64,000 bases of DNA from positions 153,407,048 through 153,471,047 of the forward strand of contig NC_081407.1 of NCBI RefSeq assembly GCF_030272615.1, read 5' to 3'. Shown piece after piece: positions 10,672-22,258 of the stretch. The stretch is from Cryptomeria japonica (taxonomy: Eukaryota; Streptophyta; Pinopsida; Cupressales; Cupressaceae). The stretch's first letter is position 1. Each line of letters begins with the position of its first letter. The translations under genes and the position numbers were made by a program. The notes beneath the pieces are model-generated. The model was given only the letters and a program-made list of their open reading frames with translations, had not been told where the DNA came from and searched no databases.

Positions 10672-12225
10672 GTTTTTTGAATAACTACATAGATCATTAC
10701 TTAACAAAAAATATACTTGAAACAATCTCATCTACTCATAATTGGAAAGAATATATTATCAAATTGGCAATGCCTTACGTAGATGCAGAAATAGAAGGAG
10801 GTCACTTTTGTTTACAATGGGTAGCAATCATATTCAAAACTAGTATTTGTTTATGGTCTTCAACTACTAGACAACTTGAACAAGTCTTCGGAAAGAAAGA
10901 AGGAATCAAGAAATCATTCAATATAATATCATTCAAAACATAAAATAAACATATACACTATGAGACACTAATTGAAACACATATGCCACAACGATTTCCT
11001 AGAAAGACAAAACTTGACAACATTTTTGAACTAAGTAATCAACTAGTACATAAAGATAATCAAAACCGATACAAAATAAAATCATTTCATGAGATTAAGA
11101 AAATAATACGAAATAATAAAGAAATGAAAATAGCTCACATTGTGAACGTTGAAAGTTATAGCAAACACAAACAACAAAACTCAGTAGACATTGATATTGC
11201 TCTAGCAACTGCAAATTTATTTCGACTACAATCATTTTATTATACTATAGGAGATTGTCTATTTGATAGTCTTCAAGTTTTACTTCATTTTCAATACACT
11301 TCAAACGAGTTGAGAAATGGAGTCATCAACTACTTCTTGCTTTCACTTTCAAACTGAGATTGTGATGCATTGCAAGCATTAAAACACGAACTGCATCCCG
11401 ACACATTGAATGACATCCATCAAATACATGATGTGAGTACATATTTAAATAAAATGCGACTATTAGCATCACCTACAATAACAAACACAGAAAGAGGACT
11501 GTGGGGTGATACATTTTGTATACGATGGTTGTCAAAATGGCTAAACATATCAATTGCTTTGTGGTCAACAACTATAAAGAAAACAATATTTACATTTCAA
11601 TAAAAACAATGACAAACACACATACTCTATCCTATTTCACGACGAAAACCCTCTTTGTGGTCATTATGAGCCTTTAATTTGTAAAAAAGGTTCAACTCTA
11701 TATCCAATCTTGTCAAATTACTTGTCAAATTCTTGTACATCATTGGAAATGTTTTGGAACATAATTGCACCTAAAATGGCAAAAAATGGGGTAAAAAAGA
11801 ATACTATTGCAACAAAAAATTGTGGTGATAGTCTTTTCTACTCTATCCAATATTTATTGAATGAAGAATTCGATATTCAATGTTTAAGACTATACATTGC
11901 ACAATCTTTTTGCAATTCAATGAAACAAAATCCTTCACATCTAAATTATTATATAGAAAACTACTTAACAAAACATTTACTAGAATCAATTCCATCTATT
12001 GCAAATTGGCAAGATTATATTATTAAATTGGCAATGCCATATTCAAAAGGGAAAATTGAAGGACAATTTTGCTTACATTGGTTATCCAAAATAATGGAAA
12101 TCACAATTTGTTTGTGATCATCAACAACTGACAATAGTATTAAAAAAATATTTAACATAGTATCATTTCAAACAAATACTACACATGTACATTACGAACC
12201 ACTAGTACAAACACCTATGCAACAA
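10672..12225 (+). pseudogene. Tandem OTU-like cysteine-protease modules of the Helentron
   Basis: Three modules are visible. (1) 10672-10965 is the C-terminal half of an OTU-like unit (IIKLAMPY, CLWSSTT, IHYETL). (2) 10983-11690 carries an N-terminal extension and a full OTU unit with the Cys motif YTIGDCLFDS (about 11250-11279) and His motif CGHYEPL (about 11656-11676). (3) 11760-12225 is a second unit with CGDSLFYS at the Cys position (about 11821-11844) and VHYEPL at the His position. OTU domains cleave ubiquitin-like conjugates; in rolling-circle transposons their job is unproven. Module 3 reads AGT (Ser) where module 2 reads TGT (Cys), so it would be inactive as written. Stops at about 11356 and 12115 and a frameshift near 11603 break the chain. 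A similar OTU ORF sits at 34259-34978 on the minus strand. Confidence 0.75.
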
Positions 12226-12270
12226 CTACGTAAACGAAAACATCAAACTACCACATCTGAAACAAAAAAA

Positions 12271-12546
12271 GTCAACAATACTAACCTAACCATAAATGAT
12301 ATTGAAACACCTTAGGAACCAACTTATTCAAATGCACATTATACAATATCAAATCCAAAAAGAAGAATATCTCTTCATAAAATTAAACAAACAATACGTA
12401 ACACTAAAGTCAACAGTATTAACCTAACCATAAATGAAATTGAAACACCTCAGGAACCAACTTATTCAAACGCACATTATACGATATCAAATCCAAAAAG
12501 AAAAATATCTCTTCATAAAACTAAACAAGCAATATGTAACAATAAA
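12271..12546 (+). repeat. 138-bp in-frame tandem duplication in the Helentron ORF
   Basis: Two adjacent units, 12271-12408 and 12409-12546, differ by scattered substitutions. The unit is 46 codons, so the duplication keeps the frame. It lies in the linker between the OTU modules and the DUF6570-like region. Unit 1 has TAG at 12313-12315 where unit 2 has CAG at 12451-12453, which directly shows a C-to-T change creating a stop. Confidence 0.9.
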
Positions 12547-12599
12547 TGGAAAAAGGAACCAACTTTAAATAACAATACTAAAAGACCAAAAAAAAGTCC

Positions 12600-13360
12600 A
12601 GAAACAACTTATTTTGAAGTGATACAAGATACCCCTTAGTATGAGTGCTATGTTTGTGAAAGATTAAATTTCAAACACAAACTTAAAAAGCTTAACAAAA
12701 AAGAACAAGAAACCTATCAAAATTTCCCTAGAACAAAAAATATAGACAACATTGTAAATGTATGCAATTACTATAAAGTAATGCTACACAATGGCAAATT
12801 ACCAAGCTTCACAACTCCAACATTTATAAGATGAAATAAGAAACTATCAATTTTGTCGTCTATAACAGAACTTGAAGAGAGACTTATATCACCATGCCTA
12901 GCGTTTGCACAAATAAGACAATGGGGACATTAAAGATCACAAATTGGATTAACTGGTCCTATTATTAACGTTCCCACAAATATAAACATAATACAAAGAT
13001 TACTCCCACGACCAATAGATGATACAATCACAATTGCTATTGCACTAAAATGAAAACTAGAATATAAGAATCCATATCAAGTTGGAATTGTTAATCCAAA
13101 ACGAATAATGAAAGCATTAACACTTCTATCTCGCAGACATCTATACAATCTAGAAAATGTTACAATAGATAAAAGTTGGAAAAAAAAAATTAAACGAGAC
13201 AAAAATGAGATTACAATACAAAGTACAGAAAGTGACAACGAATCAAATACTGAAGACAATGAATGCACCAATGAATTAGAAACTCAAACAGACAATCTTG
13301 TACACAAATTTACAAAATCTCTTGTACACAAGTTTACGACTTACAAGATAAAATATTCGA
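12600..13360 (+). pseudogene. DUF6570-like region of the Helentron protein
   Basis: Conceptual translation shows a Cys pair (YECYVCERLNF), a short basic stretch, then LPSFTTPTFIR and the block ITELEERLISPCLAFAQIRQ, followed by motifs around NPKRIMKALTLLSRRHLYNL. This is the arrangement seen in the DUF6570 domain that precedes Helitron_like_N in many Helitron/Helentron proteins (recognised from memory of the family, not searched). In-frame stops occur near 12640, 12834, 12932 and 13051. An acidic Ser/Glu/Asn-rich linker (13200-13300) separates it from the Rep region. Confidence 0.55.
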
Positions 13361-14922
13361 AATAGCTCCCGCTCAAGGAAATCAACCACTTGGTATTTTC
13401 AAGGATAAACGTGCTGAAGAAATTAACTTCTTGACCCTTTTCTTTGGTGATCCATGAGATCAAGACATAACAAAGACATTCACATATCGAAAAATTGCAC
13501 AATGGGAGACGTTACACTCAAGTGGTGACTTTGCAAGTCACACTACAAATCTTTTCTTCAAAGCAATTCGTATTATCATTGAGCAAATAATGTCTAGTAT
13601 ATCAATACAGATTCGAAAAGGACAATTAAGAGGACGTATTCTACTTGCAAAAGATGTTAAACACAAGCCAAACTTAGACAAGATTTTAAAATCAAACATC
13701 GGATATATAGACTTCAAACAAATCCGTATATCTCCAGATTACCTACATCAAATTGAAAAAAACATATTTGCAATGATAAGGTAACTAGGACCTCCCACCT
13801 TCTTTTTGACATTCTCAAGTGCAGAGCATACATGGCAACCATTGATATGTGCAATCACTACATTATACAAAGAACGGCGAAAAGACAATTCCAAGATGAA
13901 CATGAACTTGATATTAACTATCTTATCTGAAACAATCCTATTGCTTGCACCCATTATTATAGACAAAGAATGAGTTCTCTAAAAACAATACTAAGTATAG
14001 ATGACACAATTCTAGAACATGCCAATGATTTCTTTTTTGTTACTGAATTCCAAAATAGAGGAAATGAACATGATCATGCACTGATATGGATTAAAGATGC
14101 TCTCGTTTATGGAAAATCAAACAACTCACAAATTGAAAAATTTGTTGACAAGTATATTAAATGCAATACAAAAAACATTAATGAAAATTTGGCAAAACTA
14201 CATCGACACTATCATACGAAAAGTTGTAAAAAAAACAAAAAAACAAATTGTAGATATAATTTCCCCATCCCACCTATGCGAAACATGATAATACTTGAAC
14301 CACTAGAACTAGTGGATGATAGTATAAGAAATAATGCAAAGAAGATCTACAAAATTATAGAACAAGAAAATTATGGCGAAACAATTACTTTCTAAGATTT
14401 CTTGAATATAATTAATATAGACGAACAAAATTATATAAAAGCAATACAGTCAACTCTGACAAAGGTAACAATATTCCCTAAAAAAGAACCTGCACATGTT
14501 TGGAATAATAATTTTGCAAAGAAAATACCAGAATTATGGCAAGCTAATATTGATGCACAATTTGTACTAAATGCATATGCTGCAGCAACATATTGCTCAT
14601 CATACATGACTAAAGTAGACAAATCTATGACAACAAGTTTTAGACAAATACGAAAAGAGCATGAAACAAAAAAAATTGATGCCATACAAATGATTCGAAG
14701 TCTAGGAAATACAATGCTAAACCTACAACAAATGTCAAGCCAACTTGGGGTACATATAATTTTATCACTACCCTTGAGTTCAAGTTCACGACAATGTATA
14801 TTTGTGAACACATCTCCGCCAGAAGACCGCACATTTATTCTAAAATCGAGAGCACGACTAAGTGTTGAAGATGATGACTCAACAGAAATAATGTGTAAAT
14901 CAATTATAGATTGATACATCAC
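13361..14922 (+). pseudogene. Helentron Rep nuclease (Helitron_like_N, HUH and Y2 motifs)
   Basis: The Rep region nicks and rejoins single-stranded DNA in rolling-circle transposition. In order: APAQGNQPLGIF and RAEEINFLTLFFG (13365-13455); RKGQLRGRILLAKD and ISPDYLHQIEKNIFAMIR (13611-13783); a frame change; PPTFFLTFSSAEHTW (about 13793-13838); FFVTEFQNRGNEHDHALIW (about 14033-14089) with the HUH pair His-Asp-His; a Cys/His block HYHTKSC...CRYNFP (about 14211-14270); and AAATYCSSYMTK (about 14582-14617), which carries the two tyrosines of the Y2 motif. SSSSRQCIFVNTSPPEDRTF follows near 14772-14834. Catalytic residues are still present, but stops and frame changes prevent one protein. The frame ends at 14913, just before the copia insertion, and resumes beyond 26050. 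Confidence 0.85.
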
Positions 14923-14930
14923 ACGTCACC

Positions 14931-15300
14931 TATAGGAGTTGAGAAATACAACCCCACAGTAGCCTGAAGATCTTCTGCAAGACGAATAACCTGTTACAAG
15001 GAGAAGCAATGAAGCAAAATCTGAAGAACATACCAAACAGAGAAAACTATTCTCAAAAGATGAGAGCTCCAATTTACCAAAAAAGTATTGTGAAAAGATC
15101 ATACAATGAAAAGAAAAATTAACCTTTAATAGGTCAATAAACCCTAAAAAGGGAAAACCCTAGGCTTGCACATAATAATTAATTAAAATAAATAATAATA
15201 TGCACCTAATGTTAGCTTAAGTATAAAAAGATAATCGAGAACTTAAAGAATTAAACAAATAATGTTTAATTAATCAAGTAAAGACCCAATTACTCTAACA
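14931..15300 (-). repeat. 3' LTR of RE-A
   Basis: 370 bp; in element orientation it starts TGTTAGAGTAATTGGG and ends CTCAACTCCTATA. It differs from the 357-bp 5' LTR mainly by about 13 extra A/T bases near 15180. A C-run at 15301-15307, complement of the polypurine tract 'TAAGGGGGGG', abuts it. Confidence 0.9.
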
Positions 15301-15310
15301 CCCCCCCTTA
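15301..15310 (-). other. Polypurine tract of RE-A
   Basis: On the minus strand this reads TAAGGGGGGG and touches the LTR start TGTTAG, the expected primer for plus-strand DNA synthesis. The same tract is duplicated at 18384-18393 and, on the other strand, at 21788-21798 in RE-B. Confidence 0.8.
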
Positions 15311-15511
15311 AGCTAGACTTAGGGAGAAGCTAAAACCTAGAACAACTACTAAAAGCATGAAAGATGGGTCCCGACAACAAGGCCTGATCAGGTACCCAAA
15401 TACACAGAAATCTCTATGAAACGGAGACAAAGGAGAAAACCCAGTGGGAAAAAACTCCTCTCCAAAAAGATATAAAAGAACATGCTAAAAGAAGAAGAAG
15501 GAAGGAAGGCC

Positions 15512-17340
15512 TCATAAAGACCCCCCAAGGACAACTTCCTTCACCCCAAGCATAGAGCACAACTGAAGATAGCGCGGCGATGCAAAAGGTTTTGTGAAGA
15601 TGTCTGCAACCTGCTCGGAAGTGGGAATGTACTCCAGAATGAGAACACCATCTTGAATCAACTGACGAATGAAATACATGTGAAGCTCAATGTTCTTCGT
15701 CCATTGATACTCTACCGGGTTGCGGGAAATATGGATAGCACTCTGATTGTCACACCAAAGAACAGTGGGACTATCAGGAGGAAAACCAAACTTAGTCAAC
15801 TGTCGAAGCCATAAGATTTTCTGACTAGCGAGCACAAAAGCTCGGTACTCAGCCTCTGTAGATGATAATGCATGAGCAGTCTGCTTCTTGCAAAACCATG
15901 TGATAGGACCAGAGACAAGACAAAAAACAAAGCCAGAAGTAGACTTTCGATCAGTGACAACACCAGCCCATACTGAGTCAGTGTAGCCAACAATGTGAGG
16001 GTCCCCTGATGTGTAGTGAATGCCATGAGAACTAGTGCCCTGAATGTACCTCGAAATATGTTTGGCAGCTTGCCAATGACTCTCATGAGGATCATGGGAG
16101 AATCGAGAGACAAGACCAACTGCAAAGGAAATATCAGGACGGGTGTGAGTCGGGTACAACAAACTGCCAACCAACTGCTTGTAAAGTGTAGAATCGACTG
16201 AAGGAGTGGGACAAGTTGTAGTCAAAACAATCCCTGACTAAAATGGAGTGGGAGCAGGCTTGCAATCAAGCATTCCAAAGTGTTGAAGCATGTCAAGAGC
16301 ATACTTTTGCTGGTAGAGAGAAATCCCATCAGAATACTGAATCACTTGAAGACCAAGGAAATAGTGCAAAAGACCGAGATTTGTCATCGCAAACTGATCC
16401 ATCAAGGAACGCTGAATATGCTGAATCATACAGGATGAGCTACCCGTGATGAGAAGATCATCAACATATAGCAAAAGAATCAGTATGTCACCCTCAAGAA
16501 GTTGAATGTACACTATGTGATCAGAATGACTGCGGGAGAACCCAATGGAGAGCAAGAAAGAGTCTATCTTCTCATACCAAGCCCGAGGGGCCTGTTTGAG
16601 ACCATACAAGGAACAACAAAGTCTACAAACCAAAGAACTATCCTGCACAAATCCCGAAGGCTGTTCCATGTAGATTTCCTCCTGTAGATCCCCGTGCAAG
16701 AAGGCACTCTTCACATCCATCTGAAAAACAAGCCAACGCTGAGAAGCTGCAAGAGATAGTATAAAGCGAATGGAATTCATCTTCGCAATAGGGGCAAATG
16801 TCTCGGAGTAATCAAAACCCTCAACTTGTGAAAACCCCTTCGCAACAAGACGTGCTTTGTACTTATCAATGGAACCATCAACAACATATTTAGTGCGATA
16901 CAACTAGCGACACCTAACCATCTTTCTACCCCTAGGAAGAGGACAGAGATCCCAAGTATGATTCCTCATCAATGAAGAATACTCCTCCTCCATAGAACAA
17001 TCCCACTCAGGGTGACCTGTTGCCTCTGAAAATTTTTGAGGATCATCTAAAATAGCATGACTCGAAAGACTGGAACCCACTGTATGAGAATGAGTGCGAT
17101 GAGTATCTAAAGGATCACCAGCCATAGGACCGATCGCCTCAATAGTAAGGCGAGCCCACTTGGGCATCTAAGGTGGAGCAGGTGGAGGTGGGGATGGTAG
17201 ATCATCAGCACCATCATCAAAATTATCCTCAAAAAGATCCTGAAGGGGTGCAGTGGCCAGAGTAGGCAGAGGAGTAGACACTGGAATCAGGGTATCCACT
17301 ATGGGAAGACGCTCATCAAATTGTGCATCTGAGCCATGAT
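15512..17340 (-). pseudogene. RE-A pol segment, copy 1: RT and RNase H
   Basis: Minus-strand copia polymerase. 17340-16904 codes the linker before RT (EWDCSMEEEYSSLMRNHTWD). 16903-16238 is RT, with [35 protein letters not shown] and the active-site LLYVDDLLITG near 16446-16478. 16225-15512 is the RT tail and RNase H, with RPDISFAVGLVSRFSHDP, SSTEAEYRAF, WCDNQSAIHIS and SEQVADIFTKPF. A stop at 16238-16240 and one near 16904 are the main breaks, so this copy is young or recently amplified. The 5' half of pol is replaced at about 17335 by leader sequence of the plus-strand element RE-B. Confidence 0.9.
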
Positions 17341-18080
17341 TTTTTCATTGGAACGCTTTACAAGACACAAAAATCCATACGGTTGTACCTGCAAATGCGT
17401 CAGAAAATTTTCATCAAAATTTTTTATTTTTAAATTATTTTTTTATTTTTTTAACCCTTTTTATGCCCAAAAAAAGGGGTTTTTTTTCTTTTGGCCATAA
17501 CTTGGGCAAACAGAGTCATTGTTTTGAAAACAAATAGGCATCGGAAAGCTGGTTCTAAGCCGGACCTCGTGGTGTTGGATTTTTTTTTCCAATTTTGTTG
17601 TTTGACTTTTTTTTTGCAGTCAAAGTGGGGTCTCTTTTTTGCTCTCCGGGAGCCATAGAATGAGCATTCGAACTTTGTTTTTCGAATACTTTATATCATT
17701 GGAAAGCTTGTTCTGTGCACTTTCTAGCCATATGAGTACTATTTTCAGATTCTGCTCCATACATATTTTATTCAGTTTTTTATTTTTCAGCACTCTGGTG
17801 GATATCTTGGTTGTTTCAGGTCCTGGGATCTCTTCTCTGGGTAGGAAGTCTCTATTTTAGATCTCGTTTCTATTTATAGTCTTCGTATCATTGTAGCTTG
17901 TATTTATGGAAACACATTGAAATAAAGTACCATCATGCATTGTTTACTTGGGATCTTTCATATCTTGTGCCTTGTTGTACATACACTACTTATTAAGTGC
18001 CATGAGGGGGTTGGTGTTTGACTTTTGTTTGCCATCTACCTTTCTCCAGTGAGTGTTCCTTCCATGACATTCGCCTCATG
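17324..18080 (+). repeat. RE-B leader-like segment, copy 1
   Basis: Closely matches 20430-21197. It contains 'tttggccataacttgggc', T/A homopolymer runs, 'gtcaaagtggggtctctttttt' and 'ggtcctgggatctcttctctg'. It is non-coding; the short ORF 17639-17860 is not supported by any motif. The left junction shares 'gtgcatct' with RE-A pol coding sequence, and the right junction near 18080 passes into a partial RE-A LTR, so both edges look like template-switch or recombination joints. Confidence 0.75.
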
Positions 18081-18383
18081 AATAACTTGTTATAAGGAGA
18101 AGCAATGAAGCAAATCTGAAGAACATACAAAACACAGAAAACTATTCTCAAAAGATGAGAGCTCCAATTTACCAAAAAAGTATTGTGAAAAAGATCATAC
18201 AATGAAAAGAAAAATTAACCTTTAATAGGTCAATAAACCCTAAAAAGGGAAAACCCTAGGCTTGCACATAATAATTAATTATATGCACCTAATGTTAGCT
18301 TAAGTGTAAAAAGATAATTGGGAACTTAAAGAATTAAACAAATAATGTTTAATTAATCAAGTAAAGACCCAATTACTCTAACA
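18081..18383 (-). repeat. Partial internal RE-A LTR
   Basis: Matches the RE-A LTR from 'aataacctgttacaaggag' to the end 'actctaaca', lacking about the first 60 bp. It lacks the extra A/T bases of the left LTR, as does the right LTR, so it derives from the right-LTR type. It is followed by a polypurine-tract copy and the second RT/RNase H copy. Confidence 0.85.
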
Positions 18384-18594
18384 CCCCCCCTTAAGCTAGA
18401 CTTAGGGAGAAGCTAAAACCTAGAACAACTACTGAAAGCATGAAAGATGCGTCCTGGAAACAAGGCCTAATCAGGTACCCAAATACACAGAAATCTCTAT
18501 GAAACGGAGACAAAGGAGAAAACCCAGTGGGAAAAAATTCCTCTCCAAAAAGAGATAAAAGAACATGCTGAAAGAAGAAGAAGGAAGGAAGGCC

Positions 18595-19959
18595 TCATAA
18601 AGACCCCCCGAGGATAACTTCCTTCACCCCAAGCATAGAGCGCAACTGAAGATGGCGCGGCGATGCAAAATGTTTCATGAAGATGTCTGCAACCTGCTCG
18701 GAAGTGGGAATGTACTCCAGAATGAGAACACCATCCTGAATCAACTGATAGATGAAATGCATGTGAAGCTCAATGTGCTTCATCCGCTGATGCTCTACCG
18801 GGTTGCAGGAAATATGAATAACACTCTGATTGTCACACCAAATAACAGTGGGACTATCAGGAGGAAAACCAAACTCAGTCATCAATTGTCGAAGCCATAA
18901 GATTTCTTGACTAGCGAGCACAACAGCTCGGTACTCAGCCTCTATAGATGATAATGCATGAGCAGTCTGCTTCTTGGAAGACCATGTGATAGGACCAGAG
19001 CCAAGGAAAAAAACAAAGCCAGAAGTAGACTTCCGATCAGTGACATCACTAGCCCAATCTGAGTCAGTGTAGCCAACAATGTGAGGGTCCCCTGATGTGT
19101 AGTGAATGCCATGAGAACTAGTACCCTGAATGTACCTCAAAATACGTTTGGCAGCTTGCCAATGACTCTCATGAGGATCATGGGAGAATCGAGAGACAAG
19201 ACCAGCTACAAAGGAAATATCAAGACAGGTGTGAGTCAGGTACAACAAACTACCAACCAACTACCTATAAAGTGTAGAATCGACTGAAGGAGTGGGACAA
19301 GCTGTAGTCAAAACAACCCCTGATTGAAATGGAGTGGGAGCAGGCTTGCAATCAAGCATGCCGAAGCGCTAAAGCATGTCAAGAGCATACTTTTGCTAGT
19401 AGAGAGAGATCCCATTAGAAGACTGAATCACCTGAAGACCAAGGAAATAGTGCAAAAGACTGAGATCTGTCATCTCAAACTGATCCATCAAGGCACGCTG
19501 AATATGCTGAATCATAGAGGATGAGCTACCCGTGATGAGAAGATCATCAACATATAGCACAAGAATCAGTATGTCACCCTCAAGAAGCTGAATGTACACT
19601 GTGTGATCAGAATGACTGCGGGAGAACCCAATGGAGAGAAAGAAAGAGTCCATCTTCTCATACCAAGCCCGAGGGGCCTATTTGAGACCATACAAGGAAC
19701 GCCGAAGTCTGCAAACCAAAGAACTATCCTGCACAAATCCTTGAGGTTGTTCCATGTAGATTTCCTCCTGTAGATCCCCATGCAAGAAGGCACTCTTCAC
19801 ATCCATCTGAAAAACAAGCCAACATTGAGAAGCTGCAAGAGATAGTACAAAGCGAATGGAATTCATCTTGGCAATAGGGGCAAATGTCTCGGAGTAATCA
19901 ATACCCTCAACCTGTGAAAACCCCTTCGCAACAAGACGTGCTTTGTACTTATCAAACAA
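18595..19959 (-). pseudogene. RE-A pol segment, copy 2: RT and RNase H
   Basis: Second copy of the 15512-16903 segment, with many point differences. 19959-19678 is the N-terminal half of RT ([27 protein letters not shown]). 19653-19396 holds the active-site LVLYVDDLLITG. 19260-18595 is RNase H (SSIEAEYRAVVL, IWCDNQSVIHIS, SEQVADIFMKHF). Stops near 19675, 19390 and 19262 break it. Upstream coding stops at 19959, where sequence from RE-B begins. It retains the same spacing to its polypurine tract and LTR as copy 1, so the whole 3' part of the element was duplicated. Confidence 0.9.
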
Positions 19960-20090
19960 CTACTCGACTCAGATGGCAAATAAAGGAAAACAACTGAACT
20001 CGAAGATACAAATTCAAGTCTTCTCTACCTGGTCATGTTCTATTTCAGTGGAGGTTCTTCAGATCAGCAGTTATTTCCTCAACTTCTTCA
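19955..20090 (+). repeat. Chimeric junction: inverted and direct RE-B fragments
   Basis: 19955-19975 'caaacaactactcgactcagat' is the reverse complement of 22230-22250, and the following 30 bp is the reverse complement of the region near 21420-21450. From about 20016 the sequence is direct and matches about 21501-21560 ('tcttctctacctggtcatg'), then ends with the last 20 or so bp of the RE-B LTR. Such short switched pieces are typical of reverse-transcription template switching or repair-mediated joining. Confidence 0.65.
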
Positions 20091-21798
20091 TGGTATCAGA
20101 GCCTACCTCTGCTGCTGCTTGTTCCTGAGGAGGGTTTCAAGTTTTTTATTGGATCTGGGGTAGCTGTTTCGTTTCTGATTATTTTGGGCTCAAACGGACT
20201 TCACTGTTGAGCTTAGAACACCCCAAAACCCCCATTTCCATATAAAATTTGACAAATTTGGGTTCTAAAATTTTTTCTTTGGTTTTGCCTTTTTTTTTAC
20301 ATGAATTTCGAGAAATTTGTCAAAAAAATCATTAAAAAAAATCAAAGCAGTTTGGGCCAAAACAGATCTCACCTTTGGCTTCCGAAGGGCATTTCCATTC
20401 ATTTTGATATATAATTTGACCTATTTCGGTGACAAGTGCATCTAGGCCATGATTTTTCCATTGGCACGCTTTAAGAGGAACAAAAATATGTACAGCTGTA
20501 CCTGCAAATGCGTCGGAAAATTTTTGTCAAAAAAAAATAAAAATTATTATTTAAAAAAAAAAAAATTTACCCTTTTTATGCCTAAAAAGAGGGGTTTTTT
20601 TTTTTTTTTCTTTTGGCCATATCTTGGGCATACAGAGTCGTTTTTTCAAAAACGAATAGGCATCGGAAAGCTGGTTCCGAGCCGGACCTCGTCATATTGG
20701 TAATTTTTTTCAATTTTTCTGTTTGACTATGTTTTTTCCAGTCAAAGTGGGGTCTCTTTTTTGCACTCCGGGAGCCATAGAATGAGCATCCGACCTCAGT
20801 TTTTCGAAAAGTTTATATTTTTGAAAAGCATGTGTTGTGTCCTTTCCAACCTATGAGTTTTATTTTCAAATTCTGCTCCATGCATATTTTATTCAGTTTT
20901 TTTGTTTTCAACACTCTGATGGATATCGTGGTTGTTTCAGGTCCCGGGATCTCTTCTCTGAGTAGGATGTCTCTATTTTGGTTCACGTTTCTATTTCCAG
21001 TCTTCTTATCATTGTAGCTTGTATTTATGCAAACGCACTGAGATAAAGTGCCATCATGCATTGTTTACTTGGGATCTTGCATATCTTGTGCCTTGTTGTA
21101 CATGCACTACTTATTAAGTGCCATGAGGGGGTTGATGTTTGACTTTTGTTTGCCATCTACCTTTGTCCAGTGAGTGTTCCTTCCATGACATTCGTCTCAT
21201 GATGTGTGTCAAGTGAGTGTTCCTTCCATGACACCATGTACTTTCTCTGCACCTTCGATGTTCCTGGTTCTTCGTCATGCAGTTCTTGTTGGCCGTTCTT
21301 TTCAGTGTACCTGTCCCTCTCCTTTTTCAGCATTATGGGGAGGTTTGTCCTGTTGGTTCTAATGCTTCCTTGGTTTGATTGATCAGCTCTTCAGGCTTTG
21401 GTATCTCATGCCATTTGTATCTTCAAGTTCAGTTGTTTGCCTTTGTTTGCCATCTGATTCGAGTAGTGTTATTTGAGGGCACTCATGCAGATTATAGTCT
21501 TCTCTACCTGGTCATGTTCTATTTCAGTGGAGGTTCTTTAGATCAGTAGTTTCTTCGACAGTGTTTGCAATTATTTCCTGCTTCAGTGGTGTTCTTGTTG
21601 CTTTTCCATCTCTTTTTGGATTAGAGTTTTTTCCCATGTGGTTTTCTCTATTTCTCCAGTTCATAGAGATTTGGTTGTGATTGGGTACCTCATCAAACCT
21701 TGTTGCCAAGACCCAAATTTGCCTTCATCATGTAGTTGCATTTTTTGCTTCATGCATTTAGTTTTTTAGCTACTCCCTAAGTTCATCTTAAGGGGGGG
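20091..21798 (+). mobile_element. RE-B internal region: plus-strand LTR element without coding genes
   Basis: Starts with the primer-binding site TGGTATCAGAGC (20091-20102), directly after 'cctcaacttcttca', the RE-B LTR end, and finishes with the polypurine tract 'ttaaggggggg' (21788-21798) before an LTR start TGTTAG. The 1.7 kb between shows no gag or pol motif, only short chance ORFs and homopolymer runs, so RE-B is a non-coding derivative. The segment 20430-21197 is repeated at 17324-18080. Confidence 0.7.
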
Positions 21799-22124
21799 TG
21801 TTAGAGTTATCTTCTATTAGCTAATAATTATTAGTCTATTAAACTCTACGCTTAAGCTAAACTTAGGCATTTAATAAATATTGTACGTATTTAATAATTA
21901 TTCTAATTATTAAATACACATTATCCCTTTAAGGTTTCTTTAGGGTTGCATACCTTCAGGGTTTCTATTATCCTTTTATAAGGATTGTATTGTACTTGTT
22001 CATTAAATTGATTCCCTTTCTGAATGATAATTTTCTTCTTCAGAGCATTTATGCTTTTTTTTTTTATGTGCCTCCATTCTTCTCTTATGATATGTATTTG
22101 CATGCAAGTGTTTTTGTTTTTCAA
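21799..22124 (+). repeat. RE-B LTR copy 1 (truncated)
   Basis: Begins TGTTAGAGTTATCTTC right after the polypurine tract. It matches 22259-22508 over most of its length but breaks off near 22124 into a small minus-strand integrase fragment of RE-A. Confidence 0.75.
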
Positions 22125-22212
22125 GCCTAATTCACATACTCCCCCCCATTATCTGTACATATCCGCCGAATAGAACAGCCAGACTACTTCTCTACATATG
22201 TCTTGAAGATTC
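22125..22212 (-). repeat. Duplicated 88-bp RE-A integrase fragment
   Basis: 'gcctaattcacatactcccc...tcttgaagattc' matches 22597-22683, the intact RE-A integrase segment, with a few differences. On the minus strand it codes the part around RTDNGG. It lies between two RE-B LTR copies, which suggests that the integrase segment was copied or duplicated when RE-B entered. Confidence 0.8.
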
Positions 22213-22258
22213 ACATTATTTTTTAATTATCTGAGTCGAGTAGTTGTTTGCCTTTGTT

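Noticed and set aside
14431-14922. 163-codon minus-strand ORF
   Set aside because: It lies antisense to the Helentron Rep region, whose HUH/Y2 motifs are on the plus strand.
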